From NCBI RefSeq assembly GCF_020026305.1, contig NZ_CP075691.1, forward strand, positions 2,232,001 through 2,296,000: a stretch of 64,000 bases of DNA. The letters run 5' to 3'. Source of the DNA: Streptomyces sp. 135 (GTDB lineage Bacteria; Actinomycetota; Actinomycetes; Streptomycetales; Streptomycetaceae). This document shows positions 55,533 to 63,594 of this stretch, one piece after another. Made by a program: the position numbers and the translations under genes. Under the pieces are notes generated by a model, which ran no database searches, had not been told where the DNA came from, and worked only from the letters and a program-made list of their open reading frames with translations. Positions within the stretch are counted from its first letter, which is position 1. Every line of letters starts with the position of its first letter.

Positions 55533-56675
55533 CTACAAAAGCTCCCGCAGCCGCTCGGCCAGCAGGTCCCAGCGCCACTTCTCCTCCACCCACGCCCGCC
55601 CCCGCTCCCCCATCCGCGCCCGCAGCTCCGCGTCGCCCAGCAGCGTGACGATCCGCTCGGCCGCCTCCTCGGGGACACCGCCCCGCACGACCCACCCCGT
55701 CTCACCGTCGAGGACGGCGTCCGGCGCCCCGCCGGAGTCGCCGGCGACCACCGGCAGCCCCGTGGCCGACGCCTCCAGGTAGACGATGCCGAGGCCCTCC
55801 ACGTCCAGCCCCCCGCGCCGCGTCCGGCACGGCATCGCGAAGACGTCACCGGCGCCGTAGTGCGCGGGCAGCTCCTCCCACGGCACCGTCCCCGTGAAGC
55901 GGACGGAGTCCGCGACACCGGTCTCGGCGGCCAGCTTGCGCAGGTCACTCTCGTAGGGCCCACCACCCACCACCAGCAGCACCGCCTCCGGCTCCCGCGC
56001 CAGAATCACCGGCATGGCGCGGATCAGCGTGTCCTGCCCCTTGCGCGGCACCAGACGGGAGACGCAGACCACCACGGGCCGGTCGGTCAGGCCGAGCCGC
56101 GCCCGCACCGCGTCACCGCCGGACCCCGGATGGAAGGTCTTCTCGTCCACGCCGGGCGGCAGTTGCACCATCCGCCCGGCCGCCGCAGGCGTCAGCGCGG
56201 CGGCGATCCGCGAACGCGTGTACTCGCCGAGATAGGTGATCGTGTCCGTCGACTCGCCGATCCTGCGCAGCAGTTGACGCGAGGCGGGCAGCTGCGCCCA
56301 CCCCGCCTCATGGCCGTGCGTGGTGGCGACGAGCCGGGTCGCCCCCGCCCTGCGCAGCGCGGGCGCCATGAGCCCGAGCGGGGCCGCCGCCCCGAACCAC
56401 ACCGACGTACAGCCGTGTTCGCGCAGGAGCGAGACCGCGCGGCGGGTGACGCGCGGGGTCGGCAGCAGCATCGTCGTGGGGTCGCGTACGACCTCGAAGG
56501 GCTGTTCGGCGTCGAAGGCCGCGGTGGCCTCGGCGCCCTCCCGGCCGCGCTTCCAGGTGGAGGCGTAGACGACGAGCTGCTCGGGGTCCAGGCGCAGCGC
56601 CATGTTGTGCAGGAACGCCTGGATGCCACCGGGCCTGGGCGGGAAGTCGTTCGTGACGATCAGGGTCTTGTGCAT
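55533..56675 (-). CDS. GT4 glycosyltransferase (PimB'-like mannosyltransferase)
   Basis: This is a 380-residue GT-B fold glycosyltransferase family 4 enzyme: N-terminal LIVTNDFPPRPGGIQAFLHNMALRL, VATTHGHEAGWAQLP, and the donor-site domain with VVCVSRLVPRKGQDTLIRAM, LLVVGGGPYESDLRKLA and the E(x7)E-type VEGLGIVYLEASATGLPVVAGDSGGAPDAV. In position and motifs it resembles PimB' (Rv2188c), which adds the second mannose to phosphatidylinositol mannoside. The acceptor is inferred. The ATG at 56675 removes an unconvincing 32-codon extension. Confidence 0.88.
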   Translation of the reverse strand: MHKTLIVTNDFPPRPGGIQAFLHNMALRLDPEQLVVYASTWKRGREGAEATAAFDAEQPFEVVRDPTTMLLPTPRVTRRAVSLLREHGCTSVWFGAAAPLGLMAPALRRAGATRLVATTHGHEAGWAQLPASRQLLRRIGESTDTITYLGEYTRSRIAAALTPAAAGRMVQLPPGVDEKTFHPGSGGDAVRARLGLTDRPVVVCVSRLVPRKGQDTLIRAMPVILAREPEAVLLVVGGGPYESDLRKLAAETGVADSVRFTGTVPWEELPAHYGAGDVFAMPCRTRRGGLDVEGLGIVYLEASATGLPVVAGDSGGAPDAVLDGETGWVVRGGVPEEAAERIVTLLGDAELRARMGERGRAWVEEKWRWDLLAERLRELL

Positions 56676-56803
56676 CGGGCCCGACAGTACCGAAAGCGGC
56701 CCGGGGCCACCGAATGGCCCAGCCTCTTCGCCTCCGTCCGGCACGCCCGGCATCATGGCTCCCCGAATCACGGTGAAGCATGCGAAATGGGGGCGAGGTA
56801 CGC

Positions 56804-58033
56804 ATGGCGCGCATCCTGACGGTCTGGGTCCTCACCAGGATCCTCCTGCTGCTCTGCGTCTTCCATGTGCTGACCGCCCCGGGCCCGGACGTCACCAGCG
56901 ACGTCACCGTCATCTACCAGGGCTGGTACGAGATCCTGCGCACCGGCACCTTCCCGCTCGACGACGTCACCTGGCAGTACCCGCCGGCCGCCGCCCTCGC
57001 GGTCCTCTCCCCCGCCCTCCTGCCCTTCCTCGGCTACGCCTCGGCCTTCTTCGTCCTCGCCCTCCTCGCCGACGCGGTGGTCTGCGGGCTGCTCCTGTAC
57101 GCGGGACGACGGCCCGGCAAGTCCCACCGGGGCCTGTGCGTGTGGGTCGTGGGCGTGCCGCTGCTCGGCCCGACGGTGTACGCCCGCTACGACGTGATGG
57201 TGACGGCCGTCGCGGTCGCCGCGCTGCTCGCGGGAGCCCGGCATCCGCGGGCCATGGGAGCGCTCGCCGGGTTCGGGGCGCTGCTCAAGGTGTGGCCGGT
57301 GCTGCTGCTGGCCGGCGTCCCGCGCGGGCGGGCGACGCGGCGGTCCTGGACCACGGCCACGGGCACGGCGCTCGGTGTCACGCTGGCGTTCCTCGTGACG
57401 ATGCCCGGCGCGCTCGCGTTCCTCGCCTTCCAGCGCGACCGGGGCACGGAGGTGGAGTCCCTCGGCGCCCTGGTCTTCCACGTCGGGCGGCACCTCGGCT
57501 GGCGCGGCGACGTCCGGCTCAACTACGGCTCGGTGGAATTCCTCGGCCCGTACGTGCCGCTGGTGAGCACGGCGGCGCAGCTCCTCTCGGCGGCGGCCCT
57601 GTGCTGGCTCCTGGCGTGGCGGCTGCGGGCGCGGGCCTGGGCGGCGAGCACCCTCGCGGACGCGGCCTTCGTGGCGGTGCTGCTCTTCACCGCGACGAGC
57701 CGCGTGATCAGCCCGCAGTACATGCTGTGGCTGGTCGGGGCCGCCGCCGTCTGCCTGGCCTTCCGCGCGAGCCGCATGGAGGTGCCGGCCCGGCTGGTCC
57801 TCGCCGCCACGTTCGTGACGTTCCTGGAGTTCCCGGTGTGGTTCTCGCACGTGGTGGCCGGCGATCCGCTGGGCGTGGCCCTGCTGCTCGTACGCAACGG
57901 CCTGCTGGTCGCGGCGGCCCTGCTGGCGTGCCGCGCCCTGTGGCGGCAGACGGTGGCCGAGCACGAGCAGCGACCCGCGCAGGCGCCGGTCAGCCGAGCT
58001 CCGAGCGCAGATACGTGCGCCAGCGCGCCGTGA
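56804..58033 (+). CDS. GT87-family (DUF2029) membrane glycosyltransferase
   Basis: This is a 409-residue polytopic protein with about nine membrane helices. It belongs to the GT-C type polyprenol-phosphate-mannose-dependent mannosyltransferases: an early acidic loop after the first helix (TSDVTVIYQGWYEILRTGTFPLDDVTWQYPP), RYDVMVTAVAVAALL with the Asp motif, GALLKVWPVLLLAG and ISPQYMLWLVGAAAV. It probably adds mannose to a lipid glycan on the outer face of the membrane. GAGG precedes the ATG at 56804. Its last 44 bases overlap the convergent HExxH lipoprotein gene. Confidence 0.85.
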   Translation: MARILTVWVLTRILLLLCVFHVLTAPGPDVTSDVTVIYQGWYEILRTGTFPLDDVTWQYPPAAALAVLSPALLPFLGYASAFFVLALLADAVVCGLLLYAGRRPGKSHRGLCVWVVGVPLLGPTVYARYDVMVTAVAVAALLAGARHPRAMGALAGFGALLKVWPVLLLAGVPRGRATRRSWTTATGTALGVTLAFLVTMPGALAFLAFQRDRGTEVESLGALVFHVGRHLGWRGDVRLNYGSVEFLGPYVPLVSTAAQLLSAAALCWLLAWRLRARAWAASTLADAAFVAVLLFTATSRVISPQYMLWLVGAAAVCLAFRASRMEVPARLVLAATFVTFLEFPVWFSHVVAGDPLGVALLLVRNGLLVAAALLACRALWRQTVAEHEQRPAQAPVSRAPSADTCASAP

Positions 58034-59210
58034 ACTCCTCCGGCGTCGTGCGCAGGACGTCCCGCAGCGCGTCCGCGACCGCGCCCGCCCGCTTCCCGTG
58101 GCCGCCGACGGCCCGGTAGAAGTCCGTCAGCTTGCGCTCGCCCCACCGGTCCTCGATCATCCGGCAGGCCAGCCAGGCGCCTTCGTACGCCCGCGCGAGC
58201 CGACCGGCGCCCTCCCCGAAGCCGAACTCGTCGTCGCCCGGCAGATCGCCGGGCAGTTCTCCGCCCCGCACCGCGCGCCGCAGTTCGGGCGCGGCCTGGG
58301 CCGCGGTGCGCCCGGTGCCGCGGTAGCCCACCCAGTCCGCGAAACCCTCGGAGAGCCAGAGCGGGGTGGCCGGGGAGGTGCTCGTGCGGGTCGCCACGTG
58401 GGTCGTCTCATGGGTCAGCACGACCTGCTTGCCGAGGTCCCCGAGGACGCCGTACGCCTCGGGGTTGACGATGATCCGGTCGGCGGGGGCCCGCCCCGAA
58501 CCGCCCGCCTCCCCCGTGGTGACCGCCGCTATCCCCCGGTACCCGGAGGCGGGCGCCCCGAGGAGGCCCGCCATGCCCTTCAGGGAACGCGGTACGAGGA
58601 CGACGACCTTCTGCGGCCACTTCCCCGGCCAGACGTCGCTCACCGCGGGCACCGCACGGTCGGCGAGCCGGCGGTAGGCGCGCAGCTCCCCTGCGCTCCG
58701 TCCGACGCCGAGGACGAGGCTGTCCGCGCCCCGCACCGCCCGCACCCTGCCCTGGTCCCACAGCTGTTCGCCCGCCTTCCTCGCGGGCCGCTCGGAGGTG
58801 ACGTACCACTGCCCGTCGTGCCGCTCCAGAAAGAGCGTGCGCTCGGCGGTCAGCGGGGCGCGGTCGTGGCCCTCGACGCGGTAGCGGAGTTCGGCGCTCG
58901 CCGTGGCCCGCGATCCGGAGCGCTCCAGACGGGAGAGGCGGTACTCCCAGGTGTCCAGCGGGATCGCGCGGACGTTCGCGAAGAGGTCCGGTGCACCGGC
59001 CGCGCCGCGCGCCGGGCGCTCGGTCCTCTCGTACGCCGTCTCGTCCCCGGCGAGGACGGCGTGCGCCCGGCGGTCCAGGAGTCTGCGCACGTCGCCCGCG
59101 GCGGTGTCCGGGACGGGGTCGGCGCCGCAGCCGACAAGCACGGCGAGCACGGCGAGGCAGAGCGCCGAGCACAGTGCCCCCGCCCACGACCCACGCCTGT
59201 GACCAGCCAC
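57990..59210 (-). CDS. HExxH lipoprotein, peptidase-MA-like
   Basis: This is a 406-residue secreted lipoprotein. An N-terminal signal (GALCSALCLAVLAVLVGC) ends in a lipobox with Cys at about residue 28. A NTF2-like region (about 40-140) follows, then a gluzincin-type metallopeptidase core with the zinc motif HETTHV (near 265) and downstream WLSEGFADWVGYRG supplying the third ligand Glu. The C-terminal helices (RMIEDRWGERKLTDFYRAVG) are typical of peptidase_MA families. It should be anchored on the outer membrane face, next to two NlpC/P60 genes. The substrate is unknown. Its 3' end overlaps the GT87 gene by 44 bases. Confidence 0.85.
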   Translation of the reverse strand: MAGHRRGSWAGALCSALCLAVLAVLVGCGADPVPDTAAGDVRRLLDRRAHAVLAGDETAYERTERPARGAAGAPDLFANVRAIPLDTWEYRLSRLERSGSRATASAELRYRVEGHDRAPLTAERTLFLERHDGQWYVTSERPARKAGEQLWDQGRVRAVRGADSLVLGVGRSAGELRAYRRLADRAVPAVSDVWPGKWPQKVVVLVPRSLKGMAGLLGAPASGYRGIAAVTTGEAGGSGRAPADRIIVNPEAYGVLGDLGKQVVLTHETTHVATRTSTSPATPLWLSEGFADWVGYRGTGRTAAQAAPELRRAVRGGELPGDLPGDDEFGFGEGAGRLARAYEGAWLACRMIEDRWGERKLTDFYRAVGGHGKRAGAVADALRDVLRTTPEEFTARWRTYLRSELG

Positions 59211-59243
59211 CTTCCCGATCGTACGGGGCGGCGGCGGCGCCGG

Positions 59244-60275
59244 TCAGACCCGTGTCACGGACGAGACCGGCATCATGCCGACGGGGTCGTAGCGGACCCG
59301 CGCCCCGGGGTAGGGGGCGTGCACCACCTGGCCGTTGCCCATGTACATGCCGATGTGGCTGGCGTCGTCGCGGTAGGTGACGAGGTCGCCGGGCTGCGCC
59401 TCGGCCAGCGACACCTGCCGTCCGGCGTACCGCTGGGCCTGCGAGGTGCGCGGCAGGCCGACGCCGGCCTGGGCGTACGACCACTGGGTGAGGCCCGAAC
59501 AGTCGAAGCCGGAGGGGCCGTTGGCGCCCCACACGTAGGGGCGGCCGACGGCGGAGCGGGCGGCGGCGATGGCGGCCGCGGCCCGCGAGGAGGGGGCCGC
59601 CGCACCCTTGACGTCCGGCGGCTCGGGGCGCGACCCGGTGCGCGAGGACCTCTCGTACTCCTTGCGCTCCTTGCTCGGCAGCGAGTTGAGCAGCCGGCGG
59701 GCCTGCGCCAGCTTGTGCTCGACGGCGCGCTTGTGGCGGGCGACGAGGGTGCGGCTCTTCTCCAGCTCGGCGAGCTTGCGCCCGGCCTCGGCGCGCTGTT
59801 GCGCGAGACCGCGCTGCGCCCGCCGCAGATCGACGAGCTGCCCCGCGTGCCGGGCGCTGACCCGGTCCAGGGTGGTGGCCTTGTCGAGGTAGCCGTCCGG
59901 GTCGGAGGAGAGCATCAGCTGGAGCGCGGGGTCGATGCCGCCCTCGCGGTACTGCGCTCCCGCGAGCGCGCCGAGCGCGCCGCGCATCCGGTTGATCCGC
60001 TCCTGGCCCCGCGCGACGCTGTCCCGGGCCCGCTCGACCTGGGCGCGCAGCCGGTCGGCGCGCTCGTCGGCCTCGTTGAACGCCTCGGTCGCCTTCTCGG
60101 CCTGTGCGTACAGCCGGTCCACCTCGGCCCGGACCTCGGACGGCTTGTCCTGCGGCGCGGCACCGACGGGTGTGGCGCCGAGGGCGGCGGCCGCGGTGAC
60201 CGCGGCCGCCGAGAGGACGGTGACGCGCGTGCTCCGGTCGATGCCGGGCTGTGCGGGACGGCGATGGAACCCCAC
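59244..60275 (-). CDS. NlpC/P60 endopeptidase (second of a tandem pair)
   Basis: This is a 343-residue secreted peptidoglycan hydrolase. A signal peptide (about 13-40, ending GAAP) is followed by a long coiled coil (about 45-210). The C-terminal NlpC/P60 domain (about 230-340) has Cys in NGPSGFDCSGLTQWSYAQAG and His in YRDDASHIGMYMGNGQVVHAPYPGA. It cleaves stem peptides, and the coiled coil resembles RipC-type proteins controlled by FtsEX. It starts at a GTG with GAAGGGAG upstream. It is about 50 percent like the next gene upstream by eye and probably arose by duplication. Confidence 0.92.
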   Translation of the reverse strand: MGFHRRPAQPGIDRSTRVTVLSAAAVTAAAALGATPVGAAPQDKPSEVRAEVDRLYAQAEKATEAFNEADERADRLRAQVERARDSVARGQERINRMRGALGALAGAQYREGGIDPALQLMLSSDPDGYLDKATTLDRVSARHAGQLVDLRRAQRGLAQQRAEAGRKLAELEKSRTLVARHKRAVEHKLAQARRLLNSLPSKERKEYERSSRTGSRPEPPDVKGAAAPSSRAAAAIAAARSAVGRPYVWGANGPSGFDCSGLTQWSYAQAGVGLPRTSQAQRYAGRQVSLAEAQPGDLVTYRDDASHIGMYMGNGQVVHAPYPGARVRYDPVGMMPVSSVTRV

Positions 60276-60385
60276 GGGTGGCCGGTCTCCCTTCCGCTGA
60301 CGGACCCCCGGTCGTCCGGGGGAATGCGCGCCGACAGTAGCCGTGCGGCCAGGGAGGGGCCAACGACCCGGATGGGTGCGGACAG

Positions 60386-60429
60386 CCCCGCGCCCCGCCT
60401 CAGACGCAGGTCATCAGCGGGGCGCGGGG
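60386..60429 (-). terminator. Terminator between the NlpC/P60 genes
   Basis: CCCCGCGCCCCGC (60386-60398) and GCGGGGCGCGGGG (60417-60429) form a perfect 13-bp stem with an 18-base loop, 70 bases past the stop of the upstream NlpC/P60 gene. The two hydrolases are thus likely separate transcription units. Confidence 0.7.
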
Positions 60430-60499
60430 TCAGCGGGAGTTGCCGGAATTCGCCCGTTCGGGCGGTGTCGGCCCGTGTCAGCCCGTGTCGACGGGATGA

Positions 60500-61543
60500 T
60501 CAGGCGACGCGGACGCCGAACTGGAAGTCGCCCAGGTACTCCATGGCCTCGTAGCGCACCACGGCGCCGGGCTTGGGAGCGTGCAGCACCTGGCCGTTGC
60601 CCGCGTAGAGGCCGACGTGCGCGAGGTTGTTGAAGAACACCAGGTCGCCGGGCTTCAGCTCGCCGCGGCCGATCCGGGTGCCGTCGTTCTGCTGCGTGTA
60701 CGTGGTCCGGGTGATGGAGACATCGGCCTGGGCGTACGCCCACTGGGTCAGCCCGGAGCAGTCGTAGGAGTTGGGGCCGGTGCCGCCGGAGACGTACGGC
60801 TTGCCGAGCTGGGTGGCCGCGGCGTTCAGGGCGGCGGCGCCGCGGCTGGAGGCGGGGGCCTCGTCGCCGAGGTCCGCGGGCTTGTCGGCGCGGTCGGCGG
60901 CGCGGCTGGCGCGCTGCTTCTCCTTGGCGGCGAGGTCCGACTTCTCCTTGGCCGTCAGGGTGTTGAGGAGCTTCTGCGCCTCGCCGAGCTTGCCCTGGAC
61001 CTCGCGCTTCTTCTTGCCGAGCTCCTCACGGGTGTCCGCGAGGTCGTCCAGCTTGCCCGCGGCCTCCTTGCGCTGCTGCGCGAGGTCCCGCTGCTTCTTC
61101 TGGATCTTCTTGAGCGAGTCGACCTGCTGGCTGCTCAACTGGTCCAGGGTGGACGCCTTGTCGAGGTAGTCGTCCGGGTCGGAGGAGAGGAAGAGCTGGA
61201 GGGAGGGGTCGATGCCGCCGGAGCGGTACTGGGCGCTGGCCATCGAACCGAGGCCGTCGCGCAGGTCGTTGAGGTCCTCCTGGCCCTCGGCGACCTTGTC
61301 CTGGAGATCGCCGATCTGCTTCTCCAGCTTCTCCTGCTTCTCCTTGGCGCCGTTGTACTTGTCGGTGGCGCGCTCCGCGTCCTCGTAGAGCTTGTCGACC
61401 TTGGACTTGACCTCGTCCTTGCTCGGCTTCGGCGCGGCCTGGGCGGCGCCCTGCGAGGTGAGGGCAACGGCAGCGGCGGCGGTCGCGGTGAGCACGGTCA
61501 CGCGGGTGCGGCTCGGCTGCTTGGGTCGACGGTGGGACGCCAC
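60500..61543 (-). CDS. NlpC/P60 endopeptidase (first of a tandem pair)
   Basis: This is a 347-residue secreted hydrolase with the same architecture as its neighbour. A signal peptide (about 12-40, AAAVALTSQGAAQAAP) leads into a Lys/Glu-rich coiled coil (about 45-215), then NlpC/P60 with Cys in GPNSYDCSGLTQWAYAQADV and His in LAHVGLYAGNGQVLHAPKPGA. M. tuberculosis has the RipC-like Rv2190c in the equivalent place. The GTG at 61543 has AAGGAG with correct spacing. A housekeeping-type promoter about 105 bases upstream drives it. Confidence 0.93.
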   Translation of the reverse strand: MASHRRPKQPSRTRVTVLTATAAAAVALTSQGAAQAAPKPSKDEVKSKVDKLYEDAERATDKYNGAKEKQEKLEKQIGDLQDKVAEGQEDLNDLRDGLGSMASAQYRSGGIDPSLQLFLSSDPDDYLDKASTLDQLSSQQVDSLKKIQKKQRDLAQQRKEAAGKLDDLADTREELGKKKREVQGKLGEAQKLLNTLTAKEKSDLAAKEKQRASRAADRADKPADLGDEAPASSRGAAALNAAATQLGKPYVSGGTGPNSYDCSGLTQWAYAQADVSITRTTYTQQNDGTRIGRGELKPGDLVFFNNLAHVGLYAGNGQVLHAPKPGAVVRYEAMEYLGDFQFGVRVA

Positions 61544-61647
61544 GCGGGCGGCTCCTTCTTCCTCCTGCCGCCTGCCGAGACGCGGCGGGCGGGTACCACC
61601 GCCGCCACCCCGGATGGGTGATCAACCGAGCGGGGGTTCGAGGGCTG

Positions 61648-61677
61648 ACCCTAGTGACCTTCTTGTGATCAGTTCAA
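61648..61677 (-). promoter_or_regulatory. Promoter of the first NlpC/P60 gene
   Basis: On the minus strand, TTGAAC (61677-61672) and TAGGGT (61653-61648) are spaced by 18 bases in an unusually AT-rich stretch, a good match to the HrdB-type consensus. The predicted leader is about 98 bases. Confidence 0.7.
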
Positions 61678-61812
61678 ATCACACCATCAAAAAATCAGTC
61701 GCGGGAAACATTCTTTACCGATAACGCACAGCCCGTAATGATCTTCTGACGCTACGTCGCGCACGGAAGCCCTCAATTCGGGCATAGGGCACAGGAGTTG
61801 CCGAGCACCCTT

Positions 61813-63162
61813 TTAGCCGCGCGAAAGCCTCTTCAGGAGCACCGCTGAAGCCACCGGCCGTGCCCCCGCCTTGGCGATCCCGTCGGCCACCTCGCGGTCG
61901 GTCGAGACGACGACCACGGGCCGGCCCGGCGGCTCCGCGCGCACCAGCTGACGGATCAACTCATCGGCGGTCACGCCCGGCTTGGAGAAGAGCACCCGCA
62001 CCCCGCGCGGCGGCGCGAGCAGCACCGGGGCGGCCAGTTCCGCCCCGTCGAAGACGCAGGTGACCTCGGCGCCCGACTGGAGGGCGAGCTGCGAGAGCGA
62101 GCCGAGCAGCCGCAGCCGCTGCTTCTCCAGCGGCATGGTCGGATAGCCGGTCTTGGTGACGTTGTAGCCGTCGACGACCAGATGTGCCTGCGGCAGGGCG
62201 AGCAGCTGGTCCAGGATGGCCGGGTCGTTCTCGGACAGCGCGCGGGCGGCGATGTCCTTCGGCGACATCCGGCCGGGCTCCACGGCGTCGACGGTCTCGG
62301 CGGGCCGTACGGAGACGGGCGGCAGGGCCAGCTCGCGCCGCAGCCCCTGGGTCGCCTCCAGGACCGTGTCGAGCAGCAGCCGCACCCGCATGTCCTCGAC
62401 GCTGCGTCCCTCGCGCGCCGCCCTGCGGCTGGCCTCCAGCGCGGCCTCGGTCTCACTGAGGCGGGCCTTGAGCCGCCGCGTCTCGCTCTCGGCGGCGGAC
62501 ACCTGGGCCTGCCCCTCGGTGCGGACGGCCTCGGTCTCGGCGGTCGCCTTGCGCAGCGCCGCCTCACCGCGCTTGACGTCGCTGAGCGCCCCCCGCAGCT
62601 TGCGATGCACCGATTCGGCTTCCCGGCGTGCCGCCTCCAGCTCCGTGCGCAGCCGCTCGGTCTCCGCCCTGGTCTGGGCGCGGGCCGCCGCCAGCTCCTC
62701 GCGCAGCCGCTCCAGCTCGGCCCTGGTCTCGTCGTCGACGCGCTCGGCGTCGGCCCGCTGGGCCTCCTCGCCCGCGGCGGTCACCAGCTTCACCCAACCC
62801 GCCGGGCGCAGCACGTAGGCCGCGGCCGCCACGTCCAAGGGGTCGGCGGCCGGCGGCGGGGAGCCCGCGTCCAGCGCGCCGGCCAGCTCGGGCTGCGCCT
62901 CGCGGAGGCGTTCGCCGATGCGCTGCCGGAAGAGGGTGTCGCCCTCCAGCGCCGCGGCCATGGCGTTGCCCGCGAACTTCGCGCGCCGGGTGGGCGTGAA
63001 GCGGGCGTACTGCCGCAGCTGGGCGGGCAGCTCGGCCGGGGTCAGGCCGCCGAAGCCGTCCGAGACGAGCCGGACGACCCGTCGGCGTACCCCGTCGGGC
63101 AGCGGACGGTCGAGCACCTCAGCGGTGCCGTCGTCCGGCTCCCCGCCTGCGCTCTCCACCAT
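61813..63162 (-). CDS. NYN-domain (YacP-like) ribonuclease protein
   Basis: This is a 449-residue protein. An N-terminal helical domain (about 20-130) is followed by a long Glu/Arg/Ala coiled coil (about 135-265). The C-terminal NYN/PIN-like domain (about 310-445) has metal-binding Asp in HLVVDGYNVTKTGYPT, VTCVFDGAELAAP and VVVSTDREVADGIAKAGARPV. NYN proteins are thought to be ribonucleases; YacP/Rae1 of Bacillus cleaves mRNA on the ribosome. The target here is unknown. The ATG at 63162 has a GTG one codon later as an alternative. Confidence 0.88.
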   Translation of the reverse strand: MVESAGGEPDDGTAEVLDRPLPDGVRRRVVRLVSDGFGGLTPAELPAQLRQYARFTPTRRAKFAGNAMAAALEGDTLFRQRIGERLREAQPELAGALDAGSPPPAADPLDVAAAAYVLRPAGWVKLVTAAGEEAQRADAERVDDETRAELERLREELAAARAQTRAETERLRTELEAARREAESVHRKLRGALSDVKRGEAALRKATAETEAVRTEGQAQVSAAESETRRLKARLSETEAALEASRRAAREGRSVEDMRVRLLLDTVLEATQGLRRELALPPVSVRPAETVDAVEPGRMSPKDIAARALSENDPAILDQLLALPQAHLVVDGYNVTKTGYPTMPLEKQRLRLLGSLSQLALQSGAEVTCVFDGAELAAPVLLAPPRGVRVLFSKPGVTADELIRQLVRAEPPGRPVVVVSTDREVADGIAKAGARPVASAVLLKRLSRG

Positions 63163-63196
63163 CCGTCACCCCACTAGCTGTGCGGGCCCCGCTCCC

Positions 63197-63436
63197 TCAG
63201 GAGTCGGTGCCCGGCCTGTCCACGAGTTCCACCTGGTCCACCGCGTTGCACCAGCGGCAGCGCACCGACTCGATGGTCTCACTGACCACCTCGCGTTCCT
63301 CGACGTTCGACTCACCGGCCAGGTCGAGATGGACATACTCGACGACCTTCGACGTGCGGGTCACGTCGAAACGCGTGAGATTGCCGCACAGCGTGCAGCG
63401 CCACCGGGTGGTGTCCGTCGGCAGGGGAACCGTCAT
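63197..63436 (-). CDS. Small zinc-ribbon protein
   Basis: This is a 79-residue protein with two CxxC pairs (WRCTLCGN near residue 15 and VRCRWCNA near 63) that should form one zinc ribbon. Between them is a strand-rich acidic segment (VVEYVHLDLAGESNVEEREVV). The function is unknown; such proteins are conserved in actinobacteria. The ATG at 63436 starts directly with the conserved part. It is 34 bases upstream of the NYN gene and may be cotranscribed. Confidence 0.75.
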   Translation of the reverse strand: MTVPLPTDTTRWRCTLCGNLTRFDVTRTSKVVEYVHLDLAGESNVEEREVVSETIESVRCRWCNAVDQVELVDRPGTDS

Positions 63437-63594
63437 CGTGGCTGTTCGCTTTCTTCGGTGACCGTGGTGCTTCGGCGGTTTTTCCGTGGTGCGTATCGCC
63501 CGTAACCCTAAGGCCTGTAAGGGTCGCGATGCGGCGGGCTCCGTCGCGGCATGGCGGTCCATGCGGGTAGCACCCGTTACGTCATGCTCTGTCC

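Noticed and set aside
60276..60499. Single operon for the two NlpC/P60 genes
   Set aside because: A 224-base gap with a strong 13-bp terminator hairpin argues for separate transcription.
61544..61800. Possible c-di-AMP (ydaO) riboswitch upstream of the NlpC/P60 gene
   Set aside because: Such riboswitches control wall hydrolases in Streptomyces, but the predicted leader from the promoter at 61648-61677 is only about 98 bases, and I cannot find the conserved ydaO elements.
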